Below are positions 23,979-32,270 of a stretch of DNA of 38,958 nucleotides, one piece after another. The notes beneath the pieces are model-generated. The model had not been told where the DNA came from. It was given only the letters and a program-made list of their open reading frames with translations, and did no database searches. Origin of the DNA: Crocosphaera chwakensis CCY0110 (GTDB taxonomy: Bacteria; Cyanobacteriota; Cyanobacteriia; Cyanobacteriales; Microcystaceae); the NCBI RefSeq assembly GCF_000169335.1, contig NZ_AAXW01000045.1:1-38958 (forward strand). The letters run 5' to 3'. The position numbers and the translations under genes are program-made. How positions within the stretch are numbered: position 1 is the stretch's first letter; each line of letters starts with the position of its first letter.

Positions 23979-25448
23979 ATGAATAAACAATCTAAAACGA
24001 AAATTGAATATGGAGATTTTCAAACTCCTTTAATATTAACAAATAAGATTTTCAATAAGCTAGTTGAATTACAAGTTTTTGCTGATTCAATTATTGAACC
24101 AACTTGTGGAATTGGTAATTTTTTAAAATCTTCTAGCTACTTTTTTAAAGATTCAAAAGAAATTATAGGAATAGAAATCAATAAAACCTATGTTGCTCAA
24201 TTAAATAATAATTTTGAACAACGCCTCAATAAAATTAGAGTGATTAATGATAATTTTTTTAATATCAATTTAAGTAAAATAATTTCTAATAAAAATAGTA
24301 ATATTTTGATTTTAGGCAATTTTCCTTGGGTAACTAATTCACAATTAGGAAGAATAAAAAGCCTGAATTTACCACAAAAAAATAATTTTCAGAATCATAA
24401 TGGATTAGAAGGGATAACAGGAAAAAGTAACTTCGATATATCAGAATGGATGTTAATTAAATCCGTTGATTTTTTACAAAAGTATCAAGGTTATTTAGCT
24501 ATGCTTTGTAAAACATCAGTAGCTAGAAAAATCATTAATTATATATATAAGCAAAAATATAATCTTTCTTACTGTTCAACTTACGGAATAGATGCAAAAA
24601 GATATTTTGATGCAAGTGTTGAAGCTTGTTTATTATTTTGTCAATTTAAACCTGAAATGCAAAATTATAGTTGTGATATTTTCGAGAATTTAGATACATC
24701 TAAATACAAAACTGTTACTTATTTTGATAATCGTTTGATTAGAGATAGTAAAAATTTTGATAAAATTAAGTATCTTTACACAAACAAACCTAAAACAAAA
24801 TGGCGTTCTGGTGTTAAACATGATTGTTCAAAAATTATGGAGTTGGAGAAAATAGGTGATTATTTTATTAATGGTTTAGGAGAAAAAGTAGAACTAGAAA
24901 GTAATTATATTTATCCATTAATCAAAGGTTCAAATGTTGCAAATGGAAATAATAAAAAAAGAAAAAAATATATTTTAATTACTCAAAAATACATTGGAGA
25001 AGATACAAAGAACATTAAAGAATTAGCACCTAAAACATGGGATTATTTACAATCACATTCGAGTTACTTAGATAAGCGTGCAAGTAGAATATATAAAGCT
25101 AATCCTCAGTTTTCTATTTTTGGTATCGGAGAATATAGCTTTTATCCTTGGAAAATTGCTATTTGTGGATTATATAAAAAATTAGATTTTAAACTATTTC
25201 ATTTGATTGAGAATAAACCAGTAATATTTGATGATACTGTTTATTTTATTAGTTTTCAAGAAGAAGATGAAGCTATAAAAATCTTAGATATATTAAATTC
25301 TCCTGCAATAATCAGTTTTTACTCATCTTTGATTTTTTGGGATGAAAAACGCCCCATTAAAGCTAGTATTTTAAACTGTCTAGATTGGGATAAAATTAAA
25401 AATATATCGGAGTTAGAATTACTCCATCCTAGCTACTCAAAGAGGTAG
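23979..25448 (+). CDS. N6-adenine-type DNA methyltransferase (Eco57I/TaqI-like)
   Basis: The 489-aa protein has an N-terminal SAM-dependent methyltransferase domain: GDFQTP (residues ~12-17), EPTCGIGNFL (motif I, ~40-49), IGIEINK, and GNFPWVTN (~113-120) at the motif IV place where amino-methyltransferases have NPPY or NPPW. Phe replaces the first proline. The C-terminal ~240 residues (PLIKGSNV, FSIFGIGEYSFYPWKIAI, IFDDTVYFI) resemble TaqI-type specificity domains. It should methylate adenine in a specific DNA sequence. No nuclease gene is adjacent, so it is either an orphan or works with the 124-aa gene. It is clearly more AT-rich than the flanking M16 and exbB genes, suggesting transfer. 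Confidence 0.82.
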   Translation: MNKQSKTKIEYGDFQTPLILTNKIFNKLVELQVFADSIIEPTCGIGNFLKSSSYFFKDSKEIIGIEINKTYVAQLNNNFEQRLNKIRVINDNFFNINLSKIISNKNSNILILGNFPWVTNSQLGRIKSLNLPQKNNFQNHNGLEGITGKSNFDISEWMLIKSVDFLQKYQGYLAMLCKTSVARKIINYIYKQKYNLSYCSTYGIDAKRYFDASVEACLLFCQFKPEMQNYSCDIFENLDTSKYKTVTYFDNRLIRDSKNFDKIKYLYTNKPKTKWRSGVKHDCSKIMELEKIGDYFINGLGEKVELESNYIYPLIKGSNVANGNNKKRKKYILITQKYIGEDTKNIKELAPKTWDYLQSHSSYLDKRASRIYKANPQFSIFGIGEYSFYPWKIAICGLYKKLDFKLFHLIENKPVIFDDTVYFISFQEEDEAIKILDILNSPAIISFYSSLIFWDEKRPIKASILNCLDWDKIKNISELELLHPSYSKR

Positions 25449-25561
25449 AGTCAACCTATACTGATTTCTAGCTTGATTAACCTTGGCTTTGTTTAACTGA
25501 TTTTAACCTTACTGTTAAATAATAGTTTTTGTTTCATAGAAATAGTAAATTTTCAGGTTAA

Positions 25562-26266
25562 ATGACTCATATTTACGATTTATTTTTAAAAGGAGGCCCG
25601 GTGATGTGGCCTCTATTAGCTTTATCGGTTTTTACCATCACTATTGCGTTAGAAAGAACTTGGTTTTGGATTCGACTTTTAAGCCAAGAAAATCGCATTG
25701 TCCACGATGTTTTAGAAACAGCCCGTTACGATCTAATAGAAGCCCAAAGAATTGCTCAACACGCTCGTTTTTTACCCATTGGACGCTTTTTATTAGCACC
25801 CCTACAACTGAAAAAACCCTCCCCTGAAACCTTTCGTTTAGCAATGGAAGCTAGAGGCGATCGCGAATTTATTCAAATGAGAAAAGGGGATAAATTTTTA
25901 GAAACAGTAATCGCAGTTGCGCCATTATTAGGATTATTAGGAACGGTAACTGGACTCATTACAACCTTTAACAATTTAAAAATAGGAGAAGGTGCAAATT
26001 TAGCAGAAACGTCTCAAGCTGCTGCGGGTATTTCTGAAGCTTTAATTACCACAGCAGCCGGAATGATTGTCGCTATTCTTGCTTTATTAATTTATCGTGT
26101 TTCTGTTACTTTGCAAAGTGGGCAAGTAGAATATTTTACTGAAGTTGGTACAGATTTGGAATTAATTTATCGACAGTTTTGGTATGAACCTGAACTAGAA
26201 GAAAAACAAAAACTTTTTACTGCTTTACCCGCTGAAAATACAGTTAATATAGATAATTACCAATAA
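25562..26266 (+). CDS. exbB: ExbB/TolQ/MotA-family proton channel protein
   Basis: A 234-aa inner-membrane protein with three membrane helices: near residues 13-33 (PVMWPLLALSVFTITIALE), 112-135 (AVAPLLGLLGTVTGLITTF) and 155-178 (SEALITTAAGMIVAILALLIY). The GLLGTVTG and SEALITTA blocks are hallmarks of ExbB/TolQ, including the glutamate before ALITT. In ExbB5-ExbD2 complexes it forms the pentameric stator that converts proton flow into motion of a TonB-like partner. It heads a three-gene operon with two exbD genes (gaps of 2 and 9 bp). A TonB-like gene converges from the other side. Confidence 0.9.
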   Translation: MTHIYDLFLKGGPVMWPLLALSVFTITIALERTWFWIRLLSQENRIVHDVLETARYDLIEAQRIAQHARFLPIGRFLLAPLQLKKPSPETFRLAMEARGDREFIQMRKGDKFLETVIAVAPLLGLLGTVTGLITTFNNLKIGEGANLAETSQAAAGISEALITTAAGMIVAILALLIYRVSVTLQSGQVEYFTEVGTDLELIYRQFWYEPELEEKQKLFTALPAENTVNIDNYQ

Positions 26267-26268
26267 AA

Positions 26269-26691
26269 ATGAAATTTAAAAAACAATATTTTTCTTCCGT
26301 TCCCGAAGTTAATCTAGTACCAATGATTGATGTATTAATGTCAGTCTTACTCTTTTTTATTATTACTTCTATGACGTTAACTAGCCAAATATTAGGTAAT
26401 ATTGAGATTCCTGGAATACAAGCTGATAGTGAAACTGAAAAACAAGAAAATAATAAACCTACTTTAATTATTGGAATAGATAAAGAAAAAAAATTGTTTA
26501 TTCGTGAGCAAATGGTTAATGAAGAGGAACTGTTACAAAAAATTTCTGCTTTTTTAGAAGAAAAGCCTTCAGGAGAAGTTATTATAAAAGCAGATCAAAA
26601 CCTTTCTTATCAAGATATTTCACAGTTTTTAAATAAACTAAGTGAAATTAGTGATCAACAAGTTTTTTTAGCTATCGATCAAGAAAATTGA
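26269..26691 (+). CDS. exbD: ExbD/TolR-family protein with membrane Asp (ExbD-1)
   Basis: A 140-aa protein with one N-terminal transmembrane helix and a periplasmic domain. The helix reads LVPMIDVLMSVLLFFIITS, with the proton-carrying aspartate at residue 21 (GAT at 26329), equivalent to Asp25 of E. coli ExbD. The periplasmic domain (residues ~45-140) has the usual pattern ending GEVIIKADQNLSYQDISQFL. It starts 2 bp after exbB and is followed by a second exbD, so it belongs to the same operon. It should be a functional ExbD. Confidence 0.9.
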   Translation: MKFKKQYFSSVPEVNLVPMIDVLMSVLLFFIITSMTLTSQILGNIEIPGIQADSETEKQENNKPTLIIGIDKEKKLFIREQMVNEEELLQKISAFLEEKPSGEVIIKADQNLSYQDISQFLNKLSEISDQQVFLAIDQEN

Positions 26692-26700
26692 GAAAAAATA

Positions 26701-27138
26701 ATGCGTTTTAAAGATCAAAAACAGCAGCAATCTGTTCCTAGTATTAATTTGATACCGATGCTTAACGTAATGATGTCGGTATTAGCATTTTTTGTCCTAG
26801 TTTCTATGAACTTAACCACCAGTCCTCAAGGAGTTAAAGTTGAATTACCTAGTAATGAGCAAGCAAGAGAAATACCTATAGCTGTAGAAAATAAAGACTT
26901 AATCGTTACTTTAAAATCTGATGATAGTTTTACCATTAATGGATACGAGCAAAACATACAAACATTAGAACAATTAAAAATAATGGTGCAAGAATACTTA
27001 GTAAAACAAAAAAGCGGGACAGTTTTGTTAATGGCAGATCAAACAATTTATTATAAAAAAGTTATAGAGGTTTTAATTGAATTAAAACAGTTAGAAAAAG
27101 ATAGAATTTCTTTAGCAATTACTACAGACAATAAATAA
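26701..27138 (+). CDS. ExbD/TolR-family paralogue with Asn in place of membrane Asp (ExbD-2)
   Basis: A 145-aa protein of the same layout as ExbD-1: helix LIPMLNVMMSVLAFFVLVS, then a periplasmic domain ending GTVLLMADQTIYYKKVIEVL. At the position of the essential aspartate it has asparagine (residue 22, AAC at 26764-26766). The rest of the protein is intact, so this does not look like decay. ExbD works as a dimer inside ExbB, so ExbD-1 and ExbD-2 could form a heterodimer with a single proton-binding site. It is last in the exbB operon, 4 bp from the stop of the convergent TonB-like gene. Confidence 0.87.
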   Translation: MRFKDQKQQQSVPSINLIPMLNVMMSVLAFFVLVSMNLTTSPQGVKVELPSNEQAREIPIAVENKDLIVTLKSDDSFTINGYEQNIQTLEQLKIMVQEYLVKQKSGTVLLMADQTIYYKKVIEVLIELKQLEKDRISLAITTDNK

Positions 27139-27142
27139 TAAT

Positions 27143-28090
27143 TTATTCAGAAGCTTGAGAAACTTGAGGATTATCAATCCATAAAATTAATAACGCACCA
27201 CTCCCTTTTAATTTAACAATACTCATATAAAATGTGACATCAGATGAATTTTTGGCTTCATAGAATAATGAATCACCATATTGTTCTTCTAATTGATTAA
27301 TTTCAAATCCTAATTCATTTTTAACCACAGGTTCAATATAATCAAAATAAGCACCATAAGGACTGGTTTGCGGAATGGTTAGAAATCCTAATGTTCCTAC
27401 CTTCAGTTTATTTTCTGCTGTTAAAAAGTAAGGAATATGCTCGTCTCGAATAAATTGTATAGGTAATGTATCAATATATTCTTTCATTGCGTCTAAATCA
27501 TTACTGCTTTTTTCTAACCGTTTTAAAATTCTTGGTCTTAATTCTTCTAATAAACTAGAACCTGCTTCAGAAGCAACTTCATTCTGATTTTCTAAATTAT
27601 TTATATCATTTTCTATTAATTCTGGATTAATTGTAGGAGTTGGTGTTGGGGTTGGACTCTCAGAAACTTTAGGAGTCGGTGTGGGTGTTTGTTTGGGAGT
27701 AGGAGAAGGAGAAGGTTCGGGGTTGATTTGTAACGGAGTTTTCTCAGGCGTTGCTGTAATTTGGGTACTAGGAGAAGGTGTGGTTATTCTAGGTATTTGT
27801 CTAACTGTCGGAGGTCGTTGAATGGGTTGTGGTGTAGGAGTCGATTTAACTTTGGGTGGTGTTTTAGGGGTTTCTGGAGACGGTTGAGGGGAAGGAGGAA
27901 TTAAACGAGTAATTTCTACTTTTTCTTGAATTTCTTCTTGTTCTTCTGTCTTTTTTTCTTCTAATTTAGGAGAAGAAGGAAGGGGTAAGCTTAAAAACCC
28001 AATATGAAAGATTAGGGAAAGAAAAAACATGGGTCGAAACAAAACACGAAACTTTGATAATAAATTGTAAATGGGTTTAATTAATGCCAT
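27143..28090 (-). CDS. TonB-like energy transducer with unusual C-terminal domain
   Basis: A 315-aa protein with a single N-terminal membrane helix (residues ~19-38) containing S-x3-H (SLIFH, residues 25-29), the same spacing as Ser16/His20 of E. coli TonB that contact ExbB/ExbD. Residues ~60-155 are proline-, threonine- and serine-rich (PTPTPKVSESPTPTPTPT), as in the TonB periplasmic spacer. The C-terminal ~140 residues (RPRILKRLEKSSNDLDAM, TLGFLTIPQTSPYGAYFDYI, ending LLILWIDNPQ) do not look like the TonB fold I know. The gene is convergent with exbB-exbD-exbD, 4 bp between stops. Partnership with the Exb proteins is inferred. Confidence 0.7.
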   Translation of the reverse strand: MALIKPIYNLLSKFRVLFRPMFFLSLIFHIGFLSLPLPSSPKLEEKKTEEQEEIQEKVEITRLIPPSPQPSPETPKTPPKVKSTPTPQPIQRPPTVRQIPRITTPSPSTQITATPEKTPLQINPEPSPSPTPKQTPTPTPKVSESPTPTPTPTINPELIENDINNLENQNEVASEAGSSLLEELRPRILKRLEKSSNDLDAMKEYIDTLPIQFIRDEHIPYFLTAENKLKVGTLGFLTIPQTSPYGAYFDYIEPVVKNELGFEINQLEEQYGDSLFYEAKNSSDVTFYMSIVKLKGSGALLILWIDNPQVSQASE

Positions 28091-28222
28091 TTTTCTAAAC
28101 TCGTAAAATTCCTTTTTAGATAATAAACATAAATTTGATGTTTTTTTATTCTTAATACAGTTTTATTCAAAAAACACTTATTAAACTAAAATTAGGTTAA
28201 AAGTACAATAAATTTCGGTAAA

Positions 28223-28263
28223 GTTAATCTATTTTTTACTAACTTTTAACCCTAATTAATACT
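28223..28263 (+). promoter_or_regulatory. Possible Pho box upstream of pstS
   Basis: Cyanobacterial Pho boxes (SphR sites) are tandem 8-bp repeats of PyTTAAPyPyT/A type with 3-bp spacers. Here GTTAATCT (28223), TTTTACTA (28234) and TTTAACCC (28245) follow an 11-bp step, then TTAATACT (28256). The TTAA cores fall at 28224, 28246 and 28256, so the last is one base out of phase, and the second unit has TTTA. The site ends 68 bp before the pstS ATG. Confidence 0.4.
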
Positions 28264-28331
28264 TTTTTTGAAATAATAGATCGGGCTTACACTTGAATGA
28301 CAAAAATTAACCGATTAGGAAATAATCAGCT

Positions 28332-29270
28332 ATGAACATTAAAGTAAATGGTTGGCTTTTTGCTGGTGCATTTGCATTAGGCTTATTCTTAGTTAACTTG
28401 AGTAATATTCCTGTTAACTCTCAAGGTCGTCAGGTCATCAAAATTGATGGTTCTAGTACGGTTTATCCCATTACTGAAGCGGTGGCCGAAGAGTTTCAAA
28501 ATAAAAAACGGGGTGCGGTTCAAGTAACTGTTGGTATTTCTGGGACTGGTGGCGGTTTCAAAAAGTTCTGTTCTGATAATGAAGCGGTAAAAACAGACAT
28601 TTCTAATGCTTCTCGACCTATTAAAGATAGTGAGAAAGAAATGTGTGCAAAAGCAGGAGTTACATTCATGGAAATTCCTGTTGCTTATGATGCCATTACT
28701 GTTGTGGTTAGTCAAGATAATCCTTTAACGGATATTACAACAGCAGAACTTAAAAAAATGTGGGAACCGGCTGCTACCAATAAAATTACTAAATGGAATC
28801 AAGTAAATTCTAACTGGCCTGATGCAACCTTAAAGCTTTATGGACCGGGTGCAGACTCAGGAACCTTTGATTATTTTACCGATGAAGTTATTGGTAAATC
28901 AGGAGAAAGTCGTACTGACTACACACCCAGTGAAGACGATAATGTATTAGTTCAAGGGGTAGCTAATGATAAACAAGCATTAGCTTATTTTGGCTATACA
29001 TACTACGAAGAAAACAAGAATAAGCTGAAAGCTTTAAAAGTTGATGGGGTTGCGCCTTCCTCCAAAACGGTGAGTGATGGAACTTACACACCTTTAGCTC
29101 GTCCTATCTTTATTTATGTCAATCTTGATGCAGTAAAAAATAATTCTGCTGTGAAAGAATTTGTAGAATACTATTTAGATAGCGCACCTGAATTAGTTAA
29201 AGAAGTTCGTTCTATTCCTCGTACCGACTATCAAGCCCATAAACAAAAATTAGCTCAGTCTATTCGCTAA
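28332..29270 (+). CDS. pstS: PstS family phosphate-binding protein
   Basis: The 312-aa protein has a signal peptide (LFAGAFALGLFLVNLSNIPVNS) and a periplasmic phosphate-binding domain. Phosphate-contact blocks are DGSSTVYPITEAVAEEF (residues ~39-55), SGTGGGFKKFC and DISNASRPIK, plus GPGADSGTFDYF. It captures phosphate for the PstCAB ABC transporter. It is first in a compact pstSCAB operon (gaps 3 and 11 bp, then an overlap). The variant resembles the PstS/SphX group of cyanobacteria. The promoter region has TTAA repeats that may be a Pho box, which would give induction under phosphate starvation. Confidence 0.93.
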   Translation: MNIKVNGWLFAGAFALGLFLVNLSNIPVNSQGRQVIKIDGSSTVYPITEAVAEEFQNKKRGAVQVTVGISGTGGGFKKFCSDNEAVKTDISNASRPIKDSEKEMCAKAGVTFMEIPVAYDAITVVVSQDNPLTDITTAELKKMWEPAATNKITKWNQVNSNWPDATLKLYGPGADSGTFDYFTDEVIGKSGESRTDYTPSEDDNVLVQGVANDKQALAYFGYTYYEENKNKLKALKVDGVAPSSKTVSDGTYTPLARPIFIYVNLDAVKNNSAVKEFVEYYLDSAPELVKEVRSIPRTDYQAHKQKLAQSIR

Positions 29271-29273
29271 CTT

Positions 29274-30203
29274 ATGACACCGATTTTATCTAAAAATAAT
29301 GGGGAGGGGCAAGTTTCTTATAGTTTTTTTCGTAACATTCGAGAAAATATTATCGAGTTTGCCCTTTTTTTAGCTGCCTTATCTTCAGTAGGAACAACCT
29401 TCGGAATTTTATACATTCTGGTCACAGAATCTTGGCATTTTTTTCAAGAAGTTCCTATGATTGAGTTTTTCACGGACACTCAATGGACTCCTTTATTTAA
29501 CGATAAACATTATGGTATTTTACCGCTTTTGTCAGGAACTTTAGTAACTTCAACGGTTGCTTTATTGGTAGCTATTCCTCTAGGAACCATTGTTGCTATT
29601 TATTTAAGTGAATTTGCTCCAGCACAATTGAGAGAATGGGTTAAACCAATCTTAGAATTACTGGCAGCAATTCCCACCGTTGTTTATGGTTACTTTGCTC
29701 TATTGGTAGTCACTCCTTTACTACAAAAAGTATTTACTAATTTACCGACTTTTAATATGTTAAGCGGTGGTTTAGTTATGGGTTTGATGATTTTACCTTT
29801 AGTGAGTTCAATCTGCGAAGATGCTATGAGAGCAGTTCCTGTGGTCTTAAAAGAGGGGTCTTATGCGATGGGAGCAACCCGTTTACAAACTTCCTTGAAA
29901 GTTGTCTTTCCTGCTGCAATTTCAGGGATTGGTGCTGCTTATATTTTGGGTGCTTCTCGTGCGGTTGGTGAAACTATGATTGTAGCGGTTGCATCGGGTT
30001 TATTACCTCAATTAACTTTAAATCCTTTAGAACAAGGAGCAACCATTACTGCTTATATTGTACAGGTAAGTTTAGGGGATTTGCCCCACGGAACCATTGA
30101 ATATCAAACCATTTTTGCTGCTGGTTTAACCTTAGTCGTCATGACATTAATTCTTAATGTTATTGGTTACTTTTTAGCGAAACGGTATCGAGAAATTTAT
30201 TAA
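29274..30203 (+). CDS. pstC: Phosphate ABC transporter permease PstC
   Basis: A 309-aa inner-membrane permease with about six helices. The family motifs are present: FGILPLLSGTLVTSTVALLV-like HYGILPLLSGTLVTST, LAAIPTVVYGYFAL and the EAA-type loop KEGSYAMGATRLQTSLKVVFP. It pairs with PstA to form the phosphate channel, energised by PstB. The start codon lies 3 bp after the pstS stop, so translation is probably coupled. Length and topology are ordinary. Confidence 0.94.
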   Translation: MTPILSKNNGEGQVSYSFFRNIRENIIEFALFLAALSSVGTTFGILYILVTESWHFFQEVPMIEFFTDTQWTPLFNDKHYGILPLLSGTLVTSTVALLVAIPLGTIVAIYLSEFAPAQLREWVKPILELLAAIPTVVYGYFALLVVTPLLQKVFTNLPTFNMLSGGLVMGLMILPLVSSICEDAMRAVPVVLKEGSYAMGATRLQTSLKVVFPAAISGIGAAYILGASRAVGETMIVAVASGLLPQLTLNPLEQGATITAYIVQVSLGDLPHGTIEYQTIFAAGLTLVVMTLILNVIGYFLAKRYREIY

Positions 30204-30214
30204 TTATTGAATCT

Positions 30215-31168
30215 ATGTCCCAGAAACATTTAGTCAATTATATTTCTAGACGTAAGTTGATAGATAGTTGCTTTGCTATTGTAGGATTATTAATTATTTT
30301 TGTGGCAATTTTTGTCTTATTGGGATTAGTTTTACAAATTGTTATCGAAGGTTTACCCCGTTTAACGCCACAATTTTTTGTCTCATTTCCTAGTCGTAAA
30401 GCAGAGCAAGCAGGGATCCTCTCGGCTTGGGTAGGAACCAGTCTTATTATGTTAGTAACTGCCTGTGCTGCTGTTCCCATTGGTATTGCTTCGGGTATTT
30501 ATTTAGAAGAATATGCTCGTAAAAATTGGCTATCAGCTATTATCGAAATTAATGTTACTAATTTAGCTGGTGTTCCTTCCATTGTTTATGGCTTGTTAGC
30601 GTTAGGATTATTTGTTTATCAATTTCAGTTAGGACAAAGTGTCTTAACCGCAGGATTAACTTTAGCATTGTTAATTTTGCCTGTGGTTATTGTTACCACT
30701 CGTGAAGCAATTAGAGCAATTCCTATTAGTTTAAGGGAAGCTTCTTATGCGGTTGGTGCAACCAAATGGCAAACCATCTGGGATCATATTTTACCCTATT
30801 CTTTAGGTAGTATTTTAACAGGAATTATCATCGGTTTAGCCCGTGCTATTGGAGAAACCGCCCCAGTTATTACCATTGGTGCATTGACTTTTATTGCCTT
30901 TTTACCCGAATCTCCCTTTAACAATGAGTTTCCTTTTTTTCCTTTGGAAATGACCTTTCCTTTCTTCAATTTTCAGCAATTTTTCGCCTGGTTAAATGCA
31001 CCTTTTACCGTCCTACCTATTCAAATGTTTACCTGGGTATCTCGTCCTGAACAAGACTTTCAAGTGAATGCAGCAGCAGCAGGAACAGTGTTATTAATGA
31101 TGACTTTAGGTATTAATGGAATTGCAATTTATTTACGTTATCGTTTACGTCAAGGAATCAAATGGTAG
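30215..31168 (+). CDS. pstA: Phosphate ABC transporter permease PstA
   Basis: A 317-aa permease with six helices, including GILSAWVGTSLIMLVTACAA, NLAGVPSIVYGLLALGLFV and the EAA loop REASYAVGATKWQTIWDHILP. ARAIGETAPVITIGAL is the typical PstA C-terminal motif. A phenylalanine-rich loop (residues ~230-260, FPFFPLEMTFPFF) is a little longer than in enterobacterial PstA and is common in cyanobacteria. It is 11 bp after pstC, and its last 7 bases overlap pstB. Confidence 0.94.
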   Translation: MSQKHLVNYISRRKLIDSCFAIVGLLIIFVAIFVLLGLVLQIVIEGLPRLTPQFFVSFPSRKAEQAGILSAWVGTSLIMLVTACAAVPIGIASGIYLEEYARKNWLSAIIEINVTNLAGVPSIVYGLLALGLFVYQFQLGQSVLTAGLTLALLILPVVIVTTREAIRAIPISLREASYAVGATKWQTIWDHILPYSLGSILTGIIIGLARAIGETAPVITIGALTFIAFLPESPFNNEFPFFPLEMTFPFFNFQQFFAWLNAPFTVLPIQMFTWVSRPEQDFQVNAAAAGTVLLMMTLGINGIAIYLRYRLRQGIKW

Positions 31169-31959
31169 ACCAGTTTTCCAATAATTCTCCTCATTTAGAA
31201 ACCACCAACCCGAAAGTAGAAGTTAAAAACTTTAATTTTTACTATGGAGATTTTCACGCTATTAAAAATGTTACTTTTATCATTCCTCAGCAAAAAGTAA
31301 CCGCGTTAATTGGTCCATCTGGCTGTGGTAAAACGACATTATTACGGTGTTTTAATCGGTTACATGATCTCTATCCAAACAACCGTTATGAAGGGGAAAT
31401 ACGCATTGATTCCTTAAACATTTTAAGTCCTAAAGTTGATCCCATCGAAGTGCGAATGCGAGTCAGTATGGTGTTCCAAAAACCCAATCCCTTTCCTAAG
31501 TCAATTTATGAAAATGTGGTCTATGGTTTGAGGGTTAGAGGAGAAAAAAATAGAAGTATTTTAGATGAAAAAGTAGAAAAAGCTTTACAAAACGCTGCCT
31601 TATGGAATGAGGTAAAAGACCGTTTACATAAACCAGCTTATGACTTATCAGGAGGTCAACAACAACGGTTATGTATTGCTAGGGCATTAGTCACAGAACC
31701 CGAAGTTATCTTATTAGATGAACCCACATCCGCCCTTGATCCCATTGCGACTAATAGTATAGAAGAATTAATTAGTCAATTACAACAAAAAGTAACCATG
31801 ATTATTGTCACCCATAGTATGCACCAAGCAGCAAGAGTGTCTGATTATATTGCTTTTATGTACTTAGGAGAAATGATTGAATGTGGCGAAACTGATGCTA
31901 TTTTTTCCCATCCAGAAAAACAGAAAACCAAAGATTATATTACGGGGAGAATTGGTTAA
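31162..31959 (+). CDS. pstB: Phosphate ABC transporter ATPase PstB
   Basis: A 265-aa ATPase with Walker A GPSGCGKTT (residues ~51-59), Q-loop VFQKPNPFP, signature LSGGQQQRL, Walker B VILLDEPTSALDP and H-loop VTHSM. The Q-loop PNPFP is diagnostic for PstB. It powers phosphate import through PstCA at the inner membrane. The start codon overlaps the end of pstA by 7 bp, showing translational coupling. It is the last gene of the operon; no phoU follows. Confidence 0.95.
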   Translation: MVDQFSNNSPHLETTNPKVEVKNFNFYYGDFHAIKNVTFIIPQQKVTALIGPSGCGKTTLLRCFNRLHDLYPNNRYEGEIRIDSLNILSPKVDPIEVRMRVSMVFQKPNPFPKSIYENVVYGLRVRGEKNRSILDEKVEKALQNAALWNEVKDRLHKPAYDLSGGQQQRLCIARALVTEPEVILLDEPTSALDPIATNSIEELISQLQQKVTMIIVTHSMHQAARVSDYIAFMYLGEMIECGETDAIFSHPEKQKTKDYITGRIG

Positions 31960-32039
31960 TTTAGGGGAATAGTTATCAGTAATCAGTGACCAGTTATAAA
32001 TTATACCAGTTCTCAAAAATAGCTAGAGAGATGCAGCTT

Positions 32040-32060
32040 GGGGTGTGGGGTGTAGGGTGT
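32040..32060. repeat. Heptamer-type G-rich repeat, copy 2
   Basis: After a leading G, three 7-base units GGGTGTG, GGGTGTA, GGGTGTA run to 32060. The first 19 bases are identical to those at 19067-19085. Short tandem heptamers of this kind are known dispersed elements in cyanobacteria. Confidence 0.8.
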
Positions 32061-32223
32061 AAAGCTAAATGCCTTTAAAAGCCTACTTGATTCAATATAT
32101 CCCTTGTTAGGACAATTTTCATAACAATTGAAGTCTCTAATAATTTTTGAGATTGGGTATTAAAGTATATTTTATAAATTTGAAAAAAGTTGATAATAAC
32201 TAATCAGTTAACTTTTAACTTAT

Positions 32224-32265
32224 GACTTCTGACTCCTGACTCCTGATTCCTATCTTCTGACTCCA
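32224..32265. repeat. GACTCCT heptamer tandem repeat
   Basis: Six 7-base units in a row: GACTTCT, GACTCCT, GACTCCT, GATTCCT, ATCTTCT and GACTCCA. The tract ends 5 bp before the sipA stop codon. Confidence 0.85.
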
Positions 32266-32270
32266 AAAAA

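Larger units (their letters stand above)
31960..32270. other. Intergenic region with two kinds of heptamer repeat
   Basis: The 311 bases between pstB and the convergent sipA hold no credible gene. They include the G-rich heptamer tract at 32040-32060 and the GACTCCT heptamer tract at 32224-32265; both are entered separately. The rest is AT-rich and featureless. Confidence 0.7.

Noticed and set aside
28389..28715. 108-codon minus-strand frame inside pstS
   Set aside because: It is antisense to a highly conserved gene and shows no family features.
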